Assembly: GCA_039818945.1 (NCBI GenBank)
Contig: JBCBSZ010000012.1
Coordinates: 1-64,000 of the forward strand
Length of the DNA stretch: 64,000 nucleotides
Reading direction: 5' to 3'
Source of the DNA: JBCBSZ01 sp039818945
GTDB taxonomy: Bacteria; Actinomycetota; Acidimicrobiia; Acidimicrobiales; Poriferisodalaceae
This document shows positions 7,600 through 16,764 of this stretch, piece by piece; position 1 is the first letter of the stretch, and every line of letters begins with the position of its first letter. The notes below the pieces were generated by a model. It was not told the DNA's origin and did not search any database. It was given only the letters and a program-made list of their open reading frames with translations. Position numbers and translations under genes: made by a program.

Positions 7600-10077
7600 G
7601 TGTTCGAGGACGGGGAGCGACTCGAGGTGCTCGACCGCTTCGACGACGCCCTCGTCGTCGCCGTGCACGGCCGCAGCGGGATCGATCACCTGCCCTTCGC
7701 CGACGCGGCGCGAGCGCTCGTGTCGGTGCCGGCCGATGCTGCCGCCCACCCGTCGGTGCTGGCCCTCGCCGAGGCCGTCCGCACCGCGCGCGAGCTGACG
7801 GCAGGTGCCGTGATCGAGCTCGATCGCCGTCGGCGGCTCGACCGAGCGCTGCGCGACGAGGCGGCGGTGCGCTTCGACGACGTCGTCGCCGCGGTCGCCC
7901 GCGACGAGGCCCGGCATCACGTCGACGCGGTCGAACGGCCGCGCGCCCGGCTGGTCGTCGAGGTGGTCGCCCCCGACGACAGCGACACCTGGCGAGCCCG
8001 CCTCGGTCTCGACCCGCCGGGCGAGGACGGGCCGGTCGTCTCCGCGCACGAGCTGCCCGCGGCCGGCTCCGTCGCCGCCGCCCGGCTCGGCGGCCGACCG
8101 GCGGTCGATCTCCGCCGCGGGTTGCGGACGCTCGCCGAGGTCTGGAGCGACGCCGCCGGCCGATGGCCGCGCGGCGGGAGGCCGGTCGACGACGCCCTGG
8201 TCATCGACCTGCTCGGCCCCCTCGGCGCCCGCCTCGCCCTGGCTGGGATCGGCGTCGCCTGGCCCGGCGGCGCGCCGGAGCACGCCACCGCCGACCGGGT
8301 GGTGGCGGCGGCCGGCCTCGACGCACGGCGACCGCTGAGCGGGCTCGCAGCCGTGGCGCTGCCCGTCGACGTGCGAGTGCGCCTCGGCGCCGCGGTGGTC
8401 GCCGACGCTCCGCCCTCCGGTGGGCTCGTGCGGGTCGACGACCGGTGGGCGCTCTGCCCGCCCGCACCGGTCGGTGCCACGACCCTCCGCCTCGCCGATC
8501 TGGTGGCGGGGGCCGAGGTCGAGCTCGACGATCGGCTCGCGACGGCCCTGGCCGAGCTGCGTGGGGCGGGGAAGGTGGAGCAGGGCGAGCCGGCGCGGCT
8601 GCGCGCCGAGCTGCGGCCGTACCAGCGGCGCGGCCTGCACTGGCTCATGACGCTCACCGGACTCGGTCTCGGCGGCTGCCTGGCGGACGACATGGGTCTG
8701 GGCAAGACGATCCAGGTGATCGCCCTGCACCTGCTCCGACGCGAGCGCGGCCTCGCCGACGCGGCCACGCTGGTGGTCGCGCCGACCTCGTTGATCGACG
8801 TGTGGGTCGACGAGCTCCGCCGCTTCGCGCCCGGCGTCGTGGTCCATCGCCACCACGGCGCTCGCCGCTCGCTCGGCGCCGCCGACACCGGCGACGTGGT
8901 CGTCACCAGCTACGGCGTGGTGCGCCGTGATCGTGACCTGCTCGCCGCACGGGACTGGGACCTGGTCGTCGCCGACGAGGCCCAGGTGCTCGCCAACCCG
9001 ACCAGCGAGACGGCCCGATCCCTTCGCCGCCTGCGGGCGGGCAGCCGCATCGCGCTCACCGGCACGCCGATCCAGAATCGCCTCGGCGATCTGTGGGCCC
9101 TGCTCGACTGGTGCGTCCCCGGTCTGCTCGGGTCGGCGGCGGAGTTCGACCGCCGACACGCCCGCCCGATCGTGCGCGGCGCCCGGAGCAGGTCCGCGGC
9201 CGAGCTCGACGCGATCATCGGCCCCGTCGTGCTGCGCCGCACGAAGACCGATCCGGCGATCGTGCCCGACCTCCCCGGCAGGCGGGTCGTCGACCACGAG
9301 GTCGGTCTCAGCGACGAGCAGCGCCGCCTCTACGAGACCGCGGTCGACGAGCTGCTCGGCGAGGTCCGCTCCTCGTCGGGCATCGAACGGCGCGGCCGGG
9401 TGCTGCGTCTGCTCACCACGCTCAAGCAGATCTGCAACCACCCCTCGCACCACCTCCGCGACGGCGGTCCGACCGTCGGCCGCTCCGGAAAGCTCGACCT
9501 CCTCGACGACCTGCTCGACGGGTTGCTGGGCCAGGGCGAACCGGTGGTCGTCGTGAGCCAGTACGTCGAGATGCTCGACCTGTTGGCGGCCCACCTCGGC
9601 CGCCGGGGCGTGAGCGCCGCAGCGCTCACCGGCCGACTCGCGCCGGCGGCCCGGCACCGGATCGTCGATCGCTTCCAGCGCGGCGAGGTCCCCGTTCTCC
9701 TGCTGTCACTGCGCGCCGGTGGAACCGGCCTCACGCTGACCCGGGCGGCCCACCTCGTCCACTTCGACCGGTGGTGGAACCCCGCCGTCGAGGACCAGGC
9801 CTCCGATCGGATCTGGCGCATCGGCCAGACCCGCCCGGTCACGGTCCACCGGCTCATCTCGCTGGGCACGGTCGAGCAGCGGATCGACGCCGTGCTCGCC
9901 GGCAAGCGGCGCGTCGCCGACGCGGTGCTCGGCGGCTCGGCCGGCGCGCGCCTCGCCGAGCTCGACGATGCCGAGCTCGGCGAGTTGGTGACCCTCGGAC
10001 CGACCGCTGGCGGCGCCGGAGCGGCTCAGGCCAGGTTGTCGAGCGCGTCCTCGATGCCCCGGTGGAACGTGGGGTAG
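7600..10077 (+). CDS. SNF2/HepA-family DNA-dependent ATPase (DEAD/DEAH-like helicase)
   Basis: An 825-residue Swi2/Snf2 motor, expected to translocate on double-stranded DNA and remodel protein-DNA complexes. Residues ~1-330 form a poorly conserved N-terminal region. The motor starts at LRPYQRRGLHWL, with Walker A DDMGLGKTIQVI near residue 365, Walker B as VVADEAQVLAN (DEAQ instead of DEAH), LTGTPIQNRLGDLWAL, and the C-terminal lobe with GGTGLTLTRAAHLVHFDRWW and DRIWRIGQTRPVTVHRL. Its last 52 bases overlap the convergent oxidoreductase gene. The SOS-like box implies induction by DNA damage; the exact role (repair, RNA polymerase recycling) is not evident. Confidence 0.92.
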   Translation: MFEDGERLEVLDRFDDALVVAVHGRSGIDHLPFADAARALVSVPADAAAHPSVLALAEAVRTARELTAGAVIELDRRRRLDRALRDEAAVRFDDVVAAVARDEARHHVDAVERPRARLVVEVVAPDDSDTWRARLGLDPPGEDGPVVSAHELPAAGSVAAARLGGRPAVDLRRGLRTLAEVWSDAAGRWPRGGRPVDDALVIDLLGPLGARLALAGIGVAWPGGAPEHATADRVVAAAGLDARRPLSGLAAVALPVDVRVRLGAAVVADAPPSGGLVRVDDRWALCPPAPVGATTLRLADLVAGAEVELDDRLATALAELRGAGKVEQGEPARLRAELRPYQRRGLHWLMTLTGLGLGGCLADDMGLGKTIQVIALHLLRRERGLADAATLVVAPTSLIDVWVDELRRFAPGVVVHRHHGARRSLGAADTGDVVVTSYGVVRRDRDLLAARDWDLVVADEAQVLANPTSETARSLRRLRAGSRIALTGTPIQNRLGDLWALLDWCVPGLLGSAAEFDRRHARPIVRGARSRSAAELDAIIGPVVLRRTKTDPAIVPDLPGRRVVDHEVGLSDEQRRLYETAVDELLGEVRSSSGIERRGRVLRLLTTLKQICNHPSHHLRDGGPTVGRSGKLDLLDDLLDGLLGQGEPVVVVSQYVEMLDLLAAHLGRRGVSAAALTGRLAPAARHRIVDRFQRGEVPVLLLSLRAGGTGLTLTRAAHLVHFDRWWNPAVEDQASDRIWRIGQTRPVTVHRLISLGTVEQRIDAVLAGKRRVADAVLGGSAGARLAELDDAELGELVTLGPTAGGAGAAQARLSSASSMPRWNVG

Positions 10078-11402
10078 GCGTAGATCATCGACCGCAGCGT
10101 GTCGATCGGGACCTCGGCGTGCACGGCCAGCGCCAGCAGCCCGAGCACCTCGCCGCCGTGGGGGCCCACCGAGGAGGCACCGACGAGGACCTGGCGCTCG
10201 GTGTCGGCGACGAGCTTGATGACGCCCTCGTTGCCCGGACCGTGCAGCCAGCCACGAGCCGACCAGGGGACGTTCTGGGTGGCGACCGCCACGTCGAGCC
10301 CCGCCTCGCGAGCATCGGCCTCGGTGAGGCCGACCGAGCCGACCTCCGGATCGGTGAACGTCACGGCGGGCAGCGCTGCGTCGACCCGGCGGCCGACCTC
10401 CTCGTCCTCGCCGAGGATGGCGGCGACGACGATCTTCGCCTGATGGGCGGCGACGTGGGTGAACGCACCTCGACCGGTGACGTCACCGACGCCCCAGAGC
10501 CCCTCGCGGACCTGCAGCGCGTCGTCGGTCGGGAGGAAGCGGTGCTCCGACGGCGTGATGCCCACGGTCTCGAGCCCGATGCCCTCCAAACGTGCCTGCC
10601 GGCCGACGGCCACGAGCAGCCGCTCGGCTCGCAGCTCGCGGCCGTCGGCGAGCGTGACGACGACCTCCTCGCCGTCGCGGCGCACCCCGGTGGCGGCGAC
10701 GCCGGTGATCACGCCCACTCCCTCGGACTCGAGCACCTCGGTGAGCGCTGCGGACGCCTCGGGTTCCTCGCGGGGCAGGATGCGGTCCGCCGCCTCGACG
10801 ACGGTGACCTCGGTCCCGAATCGACCGAAGGCCTGAGACAGCTCGAGGCCGATCGCGCCGCCGCCGAGCGTGATGAGCGAGCCGGGGAGCTCCTTGGCCG
10901 AGACCGCCTCGCGGTTCGTCCAGTGGTCGACCTCGTCGATCCCTTCGATCGGCGGGACGTAGGCCGTCGTGCCGCTGGCGACGACCACGCCGCGGCGGGC
11001 GACGTAGGTGATGTTGCCGACGGTCACCCGGCCGGGTCCGTCGAGGCGCCCCTCGCCGCGCACGAACGTGCCGCCCTGGTCGGTGAAGCGATCGACCGCG
11101 ATCGTGTCGTCCCAGCCGGCGGTGGCCTCGTCGCGGATGCGCTCGGCGACGGGGGTGAAGTCGGGTTCGACGGTGGCGGTGCCGGCGACGCCATCGACCC
11201 GGCGGGCCTCGGTGAGCAGGGTCGCCGCCCGGACGATCATCTTCGAGGGGAGGCAGCCCCAGTACGGGCACTCGCCTCCCACCAGCTCGCTCTCGATGCC
11301 CACGACGTCGAGCCCTCGGCCGGCCAGCGACCCGGCGACGGCCTCGCCGCCGATTCCCATGCCGAGCACCACGACGTCGGTCTCGATCTCCTGTGCGCCC
11401 AT
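10026..11402 (-). CDS. FAD-dependent pyridine nucleotide-disulfide oxidoreductase
   Basis: A 458-residue flavoprotein with the N-terminal FAD Rossmann motif VVVLGMGIGGEAVAGSLA, an NAD(P) motif ITLGGGAIGLELSQAFGRFG near residue 180, and a C-terminal dimerisation domain. The redox disulfide is C45/C50 in GGECPYWGCLPSK. The C-terminus reads AYPTFHRGIEDAL rather than the HPTxxE of dihydrolipoamide dehydrogenase, so the usual His-Glu catalytic dyad is not in its standard form and a true E3 role is unlikely. The ATG at 11402 has GAGGAG six bases upstream; an ATG two codons earlier overlaps that site. Mercuric-reductase-like or another disulfide/quinone substrate is possible. Confidence 0.85.
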   Translation of the reverse strand: MGAQEIETDVVVLGMGIGGEAVAGSLAGRGLDVVGIESELVGGECPYWGCLPSKMIVRAATLLTEARRVDGVAGTATVEPDFTPVAERIRDEATAGWDDTIAVDRFTDQGGTFVRGEGRLDGPGRVTVGNITYVARRGVVVASGTTAYVPPIEGIDEVDHWTNREAVSAKELPGSLITLGGGAIGLELSQAFGRFGTEVTVVEAADRILPREEPEASAALTEVLESEGVGVITGVAATGVRRDGEEVVVTLADGRELRAERLLVAVGRQARLEGIGLETVGITPSEHRFLPTDDALQVREGLWGVGDVTGRGAFTHVAAHQAKIVVAAILGEDEEVGRRVDAALPAVTFTDPEVGSVGLTEADAREAGLDVAVATQNVPWSARGWLHGPGNEGVIKLVADTERQVLVGASSVGPHGGEVLGLLALAVHAEVPIDTLRSMIYAYPTFHRGIEDALDNLA

Positions 11403-11518
11403 GACCATCTCCTCGATCTCTGCGACGGGGTGGGAACGCGACGAGGCCACTGAGGATTCCGCAGTGACCGATCGAGGGCGACGCCGACCGGTCTTCGCAC
11501 CGGACCGGAGCCGCCGGA

Positions 11519-11524
11519 TACGTT
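11519..11524 (+). promoter_or_regulatory. -10 box of thiolase-family gene
   Basis: TACGTT is followed by a short leader with GAGGAGG (11540-11546) six bases before the GTG at 11553, so this gene, unlike many neighbours, has a leadered transcript. Confidence 0.4.
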
Positions 11525-11552
11525 CTCGCACGCACGAACCGAGGAGGCCACC

Positions 11553-13025
11553 GTGACGATCGATCCCCGCACGCCGGTCGTGGTCGGCGTCGGCCAGGTG
11601 GTCCAACGCTGCGCTCCGGCGGAGGCCGTCGAGACGGTGGCGCTCATGACGCAGGCGGTCGAGACGGCGGTCGCCGACGCCGGCGCGCCAGGTCTCGGGG
11701 CGACCGCCACGGCGGTGCGGGTCGTGAACGGCGCCTGGCGGTACCCGGACCCCGGCCGGATCGTCGCCGAGCGCGTCGGCGCCCCCGAGGCGACGACCGG
11801 GCTCTCGACCGATGGCGGCAACACGCCCCAGTACCTGGTCAACCTGAGCTGCCTCGACCTCCTCGCCGGACGGCACGAGACCGTGGTGCTCGTCGGCTGC
11901 GAGACGATCTACACGCGGCGACGGGCCCGGGCCGCGGGCCTCCGCATCCCGACCACGATCCAGGAGGGCGTCGAGCCCGACGAGGTCCTCGGCGCCGACG
12001 TGACGATGAGCAGCGAGCACGAGACGGCCCGCGGCCTCGAGATGCCGATCAACTTCTACCCGCTGTTCGAGAGCGCGATCCGGGCCAGTCGTGGTGAGAG
12101 CGTCGACGAGCATCGCGACCGGATCGCCCAGCTCTGGGAGGGCTTCAACCGGGTGGCGGTGGCGAACCCGTACGCGTGGCGCCGGGACCCGATGACCTGG
12201 CAGCAGATCCGCGAGGCCACCGACGACAACCGGATGGTCGGCTTCCCGTACACCAAGGCGATGAACTCGAACTGGGACCTCGACCAGGCGGCCGCAGTGA
12301 TCCTCACCACCGCGGAGACGGCCGAACGGCTCGGCGTCGCCCGCGACCGCTGGGTGTTCCCGCTGGTCGGTACCGACGCGATGGACACGGCCAACGTCAC
12401 GCACCGGCAGGACCTCCATTCGAGCCCCGCGATCCGTCACGCCGGGGCCCGGGCGTTCGAGCTCGCCAGCGTCGGGCCCGACGACCTCGCCCACGTCGAT
12501 CTCTACAGCTGCTTCCCCTCGGCGGTGCAGATCGGGGCGACCGAGCTCGGCCTCGGGCAGGATCGTCAGCTCACCGTCACCGGCGGGCTCACCTTCGCCG
12601 GCGGGCCGCTCAACAACTACGTGATGCACTCGATCGCCACCATGGTCGACCTCCTGCGCGAGGACGCCGGTTCGACCGGTCTGTGCACGGCCAACGGTGG
12701 CTACGTGACCAAGCACGCGATCGGCCTCTACTCCACGACACCGCCGGAGGCCGGCTTCCGTCACGACGACGTGCAGCCCATCGTCGACGCCGAGCCGACG
12801 ACCCCGGCGGCCGAGGACCACGTTGGTCCCGGCACGATCGAGGCCTACACCGTGATGCACGGGCGCGACGGCGCCGAGGTCGGTCTGGTCGCGGTCGCCA
12901 CCCCCGACGGCCGCCGCGCCTGGGGCAACACCCGTGACGGAGCGCTCATGGTCGAGATGTGCACGACCGAGCACATCGGGTCCGCCGTCGAGCTCGACCC
13001 CGACGGCGTCGTCCATCCGGCCTGA
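11553..13025 (+). CDS. Thiolase-like acetyl-CoA acetyltransferase family protein (SCP2 type)
   Basis: A 490-residue thiolase-fold enzyme expected to act on acyl-CoA condensation or cleavage. Early motifs are VVVGVGQVVQRC and GGNTPQYLVNLSCLDLLAGR, with a candidate nucleophile cysteine near residue 100. HVDLYSCFPSAVQIGATELGL and GGLTFAGGPLNNYVMHSIA correspond to the conserved C-terminal active-site region, and the last ~80 residues look like an added beta-rich domain (EAYTVMHGRDGAEVGLVAV). The GTG has a strong GAGGAGG site. It converges with the metalloprotease gene, leaving six bases between stops. Substrate unknown. Confidence 0.88.
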   Translation: MTIDPRTPVVVGVGQVVQRCAPAEAVETVALMTQAVETAVADAGAPGLGATATAVRVVNGAWRYPDPGRIVAERVGAPEATTGLSTDGGNTPQYLVNLSCLDLLAGRHETVVLVGCETIYTRRRARAAGLRIPTTIQEGVEPDEVLGADVTMSSEHETARGLEMPINFYPLFESAIRASRGESVDEHRDRIAQLWEGFNRVAVANPYAWRRDPMTWQQIREATDDNRMVGFPYTKAMNSNWDLDQAAAVILTTAETAERLGVARDRWVFPLVGTDAMDTANVTHRQDLHSSPAIRHAGARAFELASVGPDDLAHVDLYSCFPSAVQIGATELGLGQDRQLTVTGGLTFAGGPLNNYVMHSIATMVDLLREDAGSTGLCTANGGYVTKHAIGLYSTTPPEAGFRHDDVQPIVDAEPTTPAAEDHVGPGTIEAYTVMHGRDGAEVGLVAVATPDGRRAWGNTRDGALMVEMCTTEHIGSAVELDPDGVVHPA

Positions 13026-13031
13026 GTCGCC

Positions 13032-13862
13032 TCACCGCACGGCGTCGAGGCACGACACCGGGCCCTCGCGGTACCCGGTGCCGAACGAGCGCAACCGCTC
13101 GCCGCCGGTGCCGTGGCGCTCGTCGATCGGGACGTGGGTGTCGGCCGGGTCGCCGATCCACGCGAAGAACGATGCCGCACGATCGAGGAAGTCCTCGCCG
13201 AGCTCGGCCACGGGCGGCGGGGCGTCGGCGAGCCAGGCGCCGGCGAGGCAGTCCGCCTGGAGCTCGCTGATGATCGTGGTCTGCTCCGCGCCCATGCGGT
13301 CCTGGACGACGTGGGCCCACTCGTGGGCGATCACGACGGCCGGCGCCGCCTCACCGAACCAGCCGTGGATCGCCGGGAAGAGCTCTTCGCCGTCCCACGC
13401 CACCGTGTCGATGGCGGCGCAGTAGTACGCCTGCATCTGCGCCTCCTCGACCTCGTCGAGGCCGGAGCCGCAGTGCGGGAACGTGCCCGTGCTCGGCAGG
13501 TAGGCGACCACGTCGCCGACCGGTTGCCACGGCTCGCCCCACAGCAGCGGGGCCTGCTCCGACCAGAATCGGCGGAGGTCGAGCACGGTGGTCTCGACCA
13601 CCACGTCGAGCGGCACTCCCCCTGGCCGGACCTCGGCCGCGACCGGCGTCAGCGCAGCGACGTCCCACGCGCCTGCCGCTGGCTCGGCCGACTCCGCCTG
13701 GCGCGGCCAGGCCACCACGACGGCGATCGGGACCAGGACGAGGAGGGCCAGGACGGTGGCGAGCAGGCGAACCGGGCTCGACTCGTCGGGTGCGGGCGCG
13801 GTCGGGTCGACGAGCACCGGCGACGGAGCCGGTGGCGTCGCCGGGGCCACGTCCTCCTCCAT
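13032..13862 (-). CDS. Membrane-anchored neutral zinc metallopeptidase (YpfJ-like)
   Basis: A 276-residue predicted membrane-bound protease. Residues ~1-30 are a Pro/Ala-rich cytoplasmic segment, followed by a single hydrophobic helix (LLATVLALLVLVPIAVVVAW) and an extracellular domain. The zinc site VIAHEWAHVVQDRMG lies near residue 177 (HExxH form), and ELQADCLAGAWLAD supplies the downstream acidic motif found in the putative neutral zinc metallopeptidase family. Its natural substrate is unknown. It faces the thiolase gene convergently and is divergent from cyclophilin. Confidence 0.85.
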   Translation of the reverse strand: MEEDVAPATPPAPSPVLVDPTAPAPDESSPVRLLATVLALLVLVPIAVVVAWPRQAESAEPAAGAWDVAALTPVAAEVRPGGVPLDVVVETTVLDLRRFWSEQAPLLWGEPWQPVGDVVAYLPSTGTFPHCGSGLDEVEEAQMQAYYCAAIDTVAWDGEELFPAIHGWFGEAAPAVVIAHEWAHVVQDRMGAEQTTIISELQADCLAGAWLADAPPPVAELGEDFLDRAASFFAWIGDPADTHVPIDERHGTGGERLRSFGTGYREGPVSCLDAVR

Positions 13863-13981
13863 CCGTCACCATCGGCAGCTCGGGCCGGCGCGCTGAGCCC
13901 GGACCGATCGGATGATGGCCGGCTCGGAAGTCGGAGCCGGTCCTGCCAGACTGCGTGGCGTTCCCCAACGAGGAGTGCCAC

Positions 13982-14458
<477 letters not shown>

Positions 14459-14510
14459 TCCGCCCCGCTCGCTCGACCCTCCCAGCTCGCTCCGGACTCG
14501 GCCGAGGTCG

Positions 14511-14516
14511 TAGGTT
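14511..14516 (+). promoter_or_regulatory. -10 box of nitronate monooxygenase-like gene
   Basis: TAGGTT fits TANNNT and is followed by a short leader containing GAGGGGAGGGGAAG before the ATG at 14540. Confidence 0.35.
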
Positions 14517-14539
14517 CGTCGCCGAGGGGAGGGGAAGCG

Positions 14540-15505
14540 ATGCGCACACGTCTGACGGACGTGCTCGAGGTCGAGCACCCGGTGATGCTGGCCGGGATGG
14601 GTGGGGTCTCCTACCACCGGCTGGTCGCCGCCGTGTCGGAGGCCGGCGGGTTCGGGTGCCTGGGCGCCTCGACGATGAGCCTGCCCCGAATGGTCGACGA
14701 GATCGCTGCCACGCGCGAGGCGACCGACCGGCCCTTCGGCGTGGACCTGCTGACCGCCGCGGGTCTGGGCGACGACCAGGTGCAGGCGATCATCGACGGC
14801 GGCGCCAGGGTCTTCGTCGCCGGGCTGGGCGTGCCGCGCGAGGCGATCGACGCGTTCCACGACGCCAACATCCTCGTGGCCTCGATGTGCGGCAAGGTCC
14901 GTCACGCGATCGCCGCGGTCGAGGCGGGGTGCGACCTCGTGGTCGCGCAGGGCACCGAGGCCGGAGGCCACACCGGCACGGTCGCCACGATGGCCCTCGT
15001 CCCGCAGGTCGTCGACGCGGTCGGCGATCGTGTCCCGGTCGTCGCGGCCGGCGGGCTCTTCGACGGCCGGGGTCTCGCCGCGGCGCTCACCCTCGGCGCC
15101 GACGGGGTCTGGGTCGGGACCCGCTTCATCGCCACGCCCGAGGCGCGCACCGTCGACGGCTACAAGGACACGCTGCTGGACCTGCACGAGGACGGCACCG
15201 TCATCTCGCGGGCCTACACCGGCAAGACGTGCCGCGTCGTGAGGACGACCTGGACCGACGAGTACGAGCGCACCCCCGAACGCCTCCAGCCGTTCCCCCA
15301 GCAGGCGATGCACGCCGCTCGCGAGGGCGCCAACCACCTGGGCGAGGGGCCGGAGGCCGCGCCGGGCTCGGTCGCCGTCGACCGCGAGTTCATGCCCGCC
15401 GGTCAGGGCGTCGGTGCCATCGACGAGTTGGTGCCCGCCGCCGACCTCGTCCGGAGCTTCGTCGCCGAGGCCGAGGCGGTCATCGCCCGAGTTGCGTCCC
15501 TCTAG
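14540..15505 (+). CDS. Nitronate monooxygenase / 2-nitropropane dioxygenase family flavoprotein
   Basis: A 321-residue FMN-dependent TIM-barrel protein. Family marks are EHPVMLAGMGGVSYHRLVAA at the start, VVAQGTEAGGHTGTVATMAL near residue 135 (the GGHxG FMN loop), and VVAAGGLFDGRGLAAALTLG with GADGVWVGTRFIAT near 175-200. The nitronate substrate of the archetype is not assured; many actinobacterial paralogues occur in lipid or xenobiotic clusters. A crotonase follows 20 bases downstream and probably shares its transcript. Confidence 0.9.
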   Translation: MRTRLTDVLEVEHPVMLAGMGGVSYHRLVAAVSEAGGFGCLGASTMSLPRMVDEIAATREATDRPFGVDLLTAAGLGDDQVQAIIDGGARVFVAGLGVPREAIDAFHDANILVASMCGKVRHAIAAVEAGCDLVVAQGTEAGGHTGTVATMALVPQVVDAVGDRVPVVAAGGLFDGRGLAAALTLGADGVWVGTRFIATPEARTVDGYKDTLLDLHEDGTVISRAYTGKTCRVVRTTWTDEYERTPERLQPFPQQAMHAAREGANHLGEGPEAAPGSVAVDREFMPAGQGVGAIDELVPAADLVRSFVAEAEAVIARVASL

Positions 15506-15525
15506 GACCCGAGAAGGAGATCACC

Positions 15526-16323
15526 ATGTCCGACGACCCCGTCCTCTACGAGGTGCGCGATCGCATCGCCGTCCTCACGCTCAACCGACCCGATCGGCTC
15601 AACGCCTGGACCGGCGAGCTGGAGGCCCGCTACTTCGAGCTGCTGGAGCGGGCGGCGGCGGACGACGACGTCGTCGTCATCGTCGTGACCGGCGCCGGTC
15701 GAGGATGGTGCGCCGGGGCGGACATGGACACGCTGCAGGGCATCGGCTCCCGGTCGGGCTCCGACGGCGGCGGAGCGGCCATGCGCCGGCAGATGCTCGA
15801 GACCACGCAGATCCCGAAACCGGTCATCGCCGCGATCAACGGGGCGTGCGCCGGCATCGGCATGGCCCAGGCCCTGTTCTGCGATCTCCGCTTCGCCGCC
15901 GCGGGGGCCAAGTTCACCACGGCGTTCGCCCGCCGCGGCCTGATCGCCGAGCACGGCATGAGCTGGGCGCTCCCGCGCCTCGTCGGACCCGAGCGAGCGA
16001 TGGACCTGCTGTTCTCGGGGCGGGTCGTGCTCGCCGAAGAGGCGCTGGAGCTCGGTCTCGTCAGCCGGGTGTTCGAGCCGGAGCGGCTGCTCGACGAGAC
16101 GCTGGCCTACGCCCGCGAGCTGGTCGAGCACTCGTCGCCGACGTCGATGGCGGTGATGAAGCGTCAGGTGTGGTCACACCTCGATCACGCGCTGCCCGAT
16201 GCGGCCGGCGCCAGCGACGAGTTGATGGTCGCCTCGCTGCGCCGGTCCGACTTCAAGGAGGGTGTCGCGAGCTTCGTCGAGCGCCGCTCGCCGCAGTTCG
16301 CCCCGCTCGATCGCACGAGCTGA
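15526..16323 (+). CDS. Enoyl-CoA hydratase/isomerase family protein
   Basis: A 265-residue crotonase with RGWCAGADMDTLQGIG near residue 65 and INGACAGIGMAQALFCDLRFAA near 105, the two oxyanion-hole loops; ARRGLIAEHGMSWALPRLVG follows, a pattern seen in the PaaG/EchA-like group with the catalytic acid in the IAEHG loop. AAGGAGA lies upstream of the ATG. It is probably co-transcribed with the nitronate monooxygenase-like gene, 20 bases before it. Substrate not determinable. Confidence 0.9.
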   Translation: MSDDPVLYEVRDRIAVLTLNRPDRLNAWTGELEARYFELLERAAADDDVVVIVVTGAGRGWCAGADMDTLQGIGSRSGSDGGGAAMRRQMLETTQIPKPVIAAINGACAGIGMAQALFCDLRFAAAGAKFTTAFARRGLIAEHGMSWALPRLVGPERAMDLLFSGRVVLAEEALELGLVSRVFEPERLLDETLAYARELVEHSSPTSMAVMKRQVWSHLDHALPDAAGASDELMVASLRRSDFKEGVASFVERRSPQFAPLDRTS

Positions 16324-16341
16324 CGACCTGGGGCGTCGCGG

Positions 16342-16364
16342 TTGTCCACCGGACCTGTGGACGA
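16342..16364. other. Inverted pair of DnaA-box-like 9-mers / small hairpin
   Basis: TTGTCCACC (16342-16350) and TGTGGACGA (16356-16364) each match the high-GC actinobacterial DnaA box TTGTCCACA at eight of nine bases in opposite orientation. They also form a GTCCAC/GTGGAC hairpin after the crotonase stop, so a terminator role is an alternative. Confidence 0.3.
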
Positions 16365-16418
16365 AACGACCCGGATTTCCACCGCCTGCCCCTCTATCGA
16401 TGCACACGACCGCCGTCG

Positions 16419-16424
16419 TACGGT
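16419..16424 (+). promoter_or_regulatory. -10 box of small hypothetical gene
   Basis: TACGGT lies six bases before the ATG at 16431, the leaderless spacing seen repeatedly in this window. Confidence 0.4.
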
Positions 16425-16430
16425 CGATCC

Positions 16431-16709
16431 ATGACCTGGACCGACACGATGGAGCCGACACGACGGGTGGTGGAAGAGCCGGCGGCGGCGTCAGCGCTGG
16501 TCGCCCACCACGTGCTGCTCGGCGACGGCAGCGAGCGGGTGGTCGAGGGCGCCGACGCCTACGCGCAGGAGGGGCAGATGACGACCTTCTTCGCCACCGA
16601 CCGAGGTCGCGGCGTGATCGATGCCTGGGCCGTCCGGGTGGCCTCGGTCCGGACGTCCGAGATCGTCATGATCCGGCGGTGTCGGGGCGACGGAGCGGCA
16701 CGGTCCTGA
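16431..16709 (+). CDS. Hypothetical protein, 92 residues
   Basis: I do not recognise this protein. The ATG at 16431 follows a leaderless-type -10 box. Residues ~1-20 are polar, and the rest (ALVAHHVLLGDGSERVVEGA and VIDAWAVRVASVRTSEIVMI) alternates hydrophobic and polar residues like a small beta-rich domain. There is no signal peptide, membrane helix, cysteine pair or known motif. Codon use matches neighbours. It lies between a crotonase and the antiporter gene, 55 bases before the latter, and might belong to that transcript. Confidence 0.6.
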   Translation: MTWTDTMEPTRRVVEEPAAASALVAHHVLLGDGSERVVEGADAYAQEGQMTTFFATDRGRGVIDAWAVRVASVRTSEIVMIRRCRGDGAARS

Positions 16710-16764
16710 GCGGTACCGTGGGCGCGGTGCACCAGCACCGCGCCCTGACCCGTTCGGCGACGTC

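Noticed and set aside
6742..9657. Long open frame on the minus strand (971 codons) opposite mutM and the SNF2 gene
   Set aside because: It is a by-product of GC-rich codon use: its predicted protein has no motif and low-complexity composition, while the plus strand encodes complete recognisable enzymes.
10026..11402. Dihydrolipoamide dehydrogenase (E3) assignment
   Set aside because: The C-terminal HPTxxE motif is missing and no 2-oxoacid dehydrogenase subunits are nearby.
10026..13016. A single 996-codon minus-strand frame joining the oxidoreductase to sequence opposite the thiolase gene
   Set aside because: Only the part from 11402 downwards is homologous to the oxidoreductase family; the upstream half is antisense to the thiolase-like protein, and a good ribosome binding site precedes 11402.
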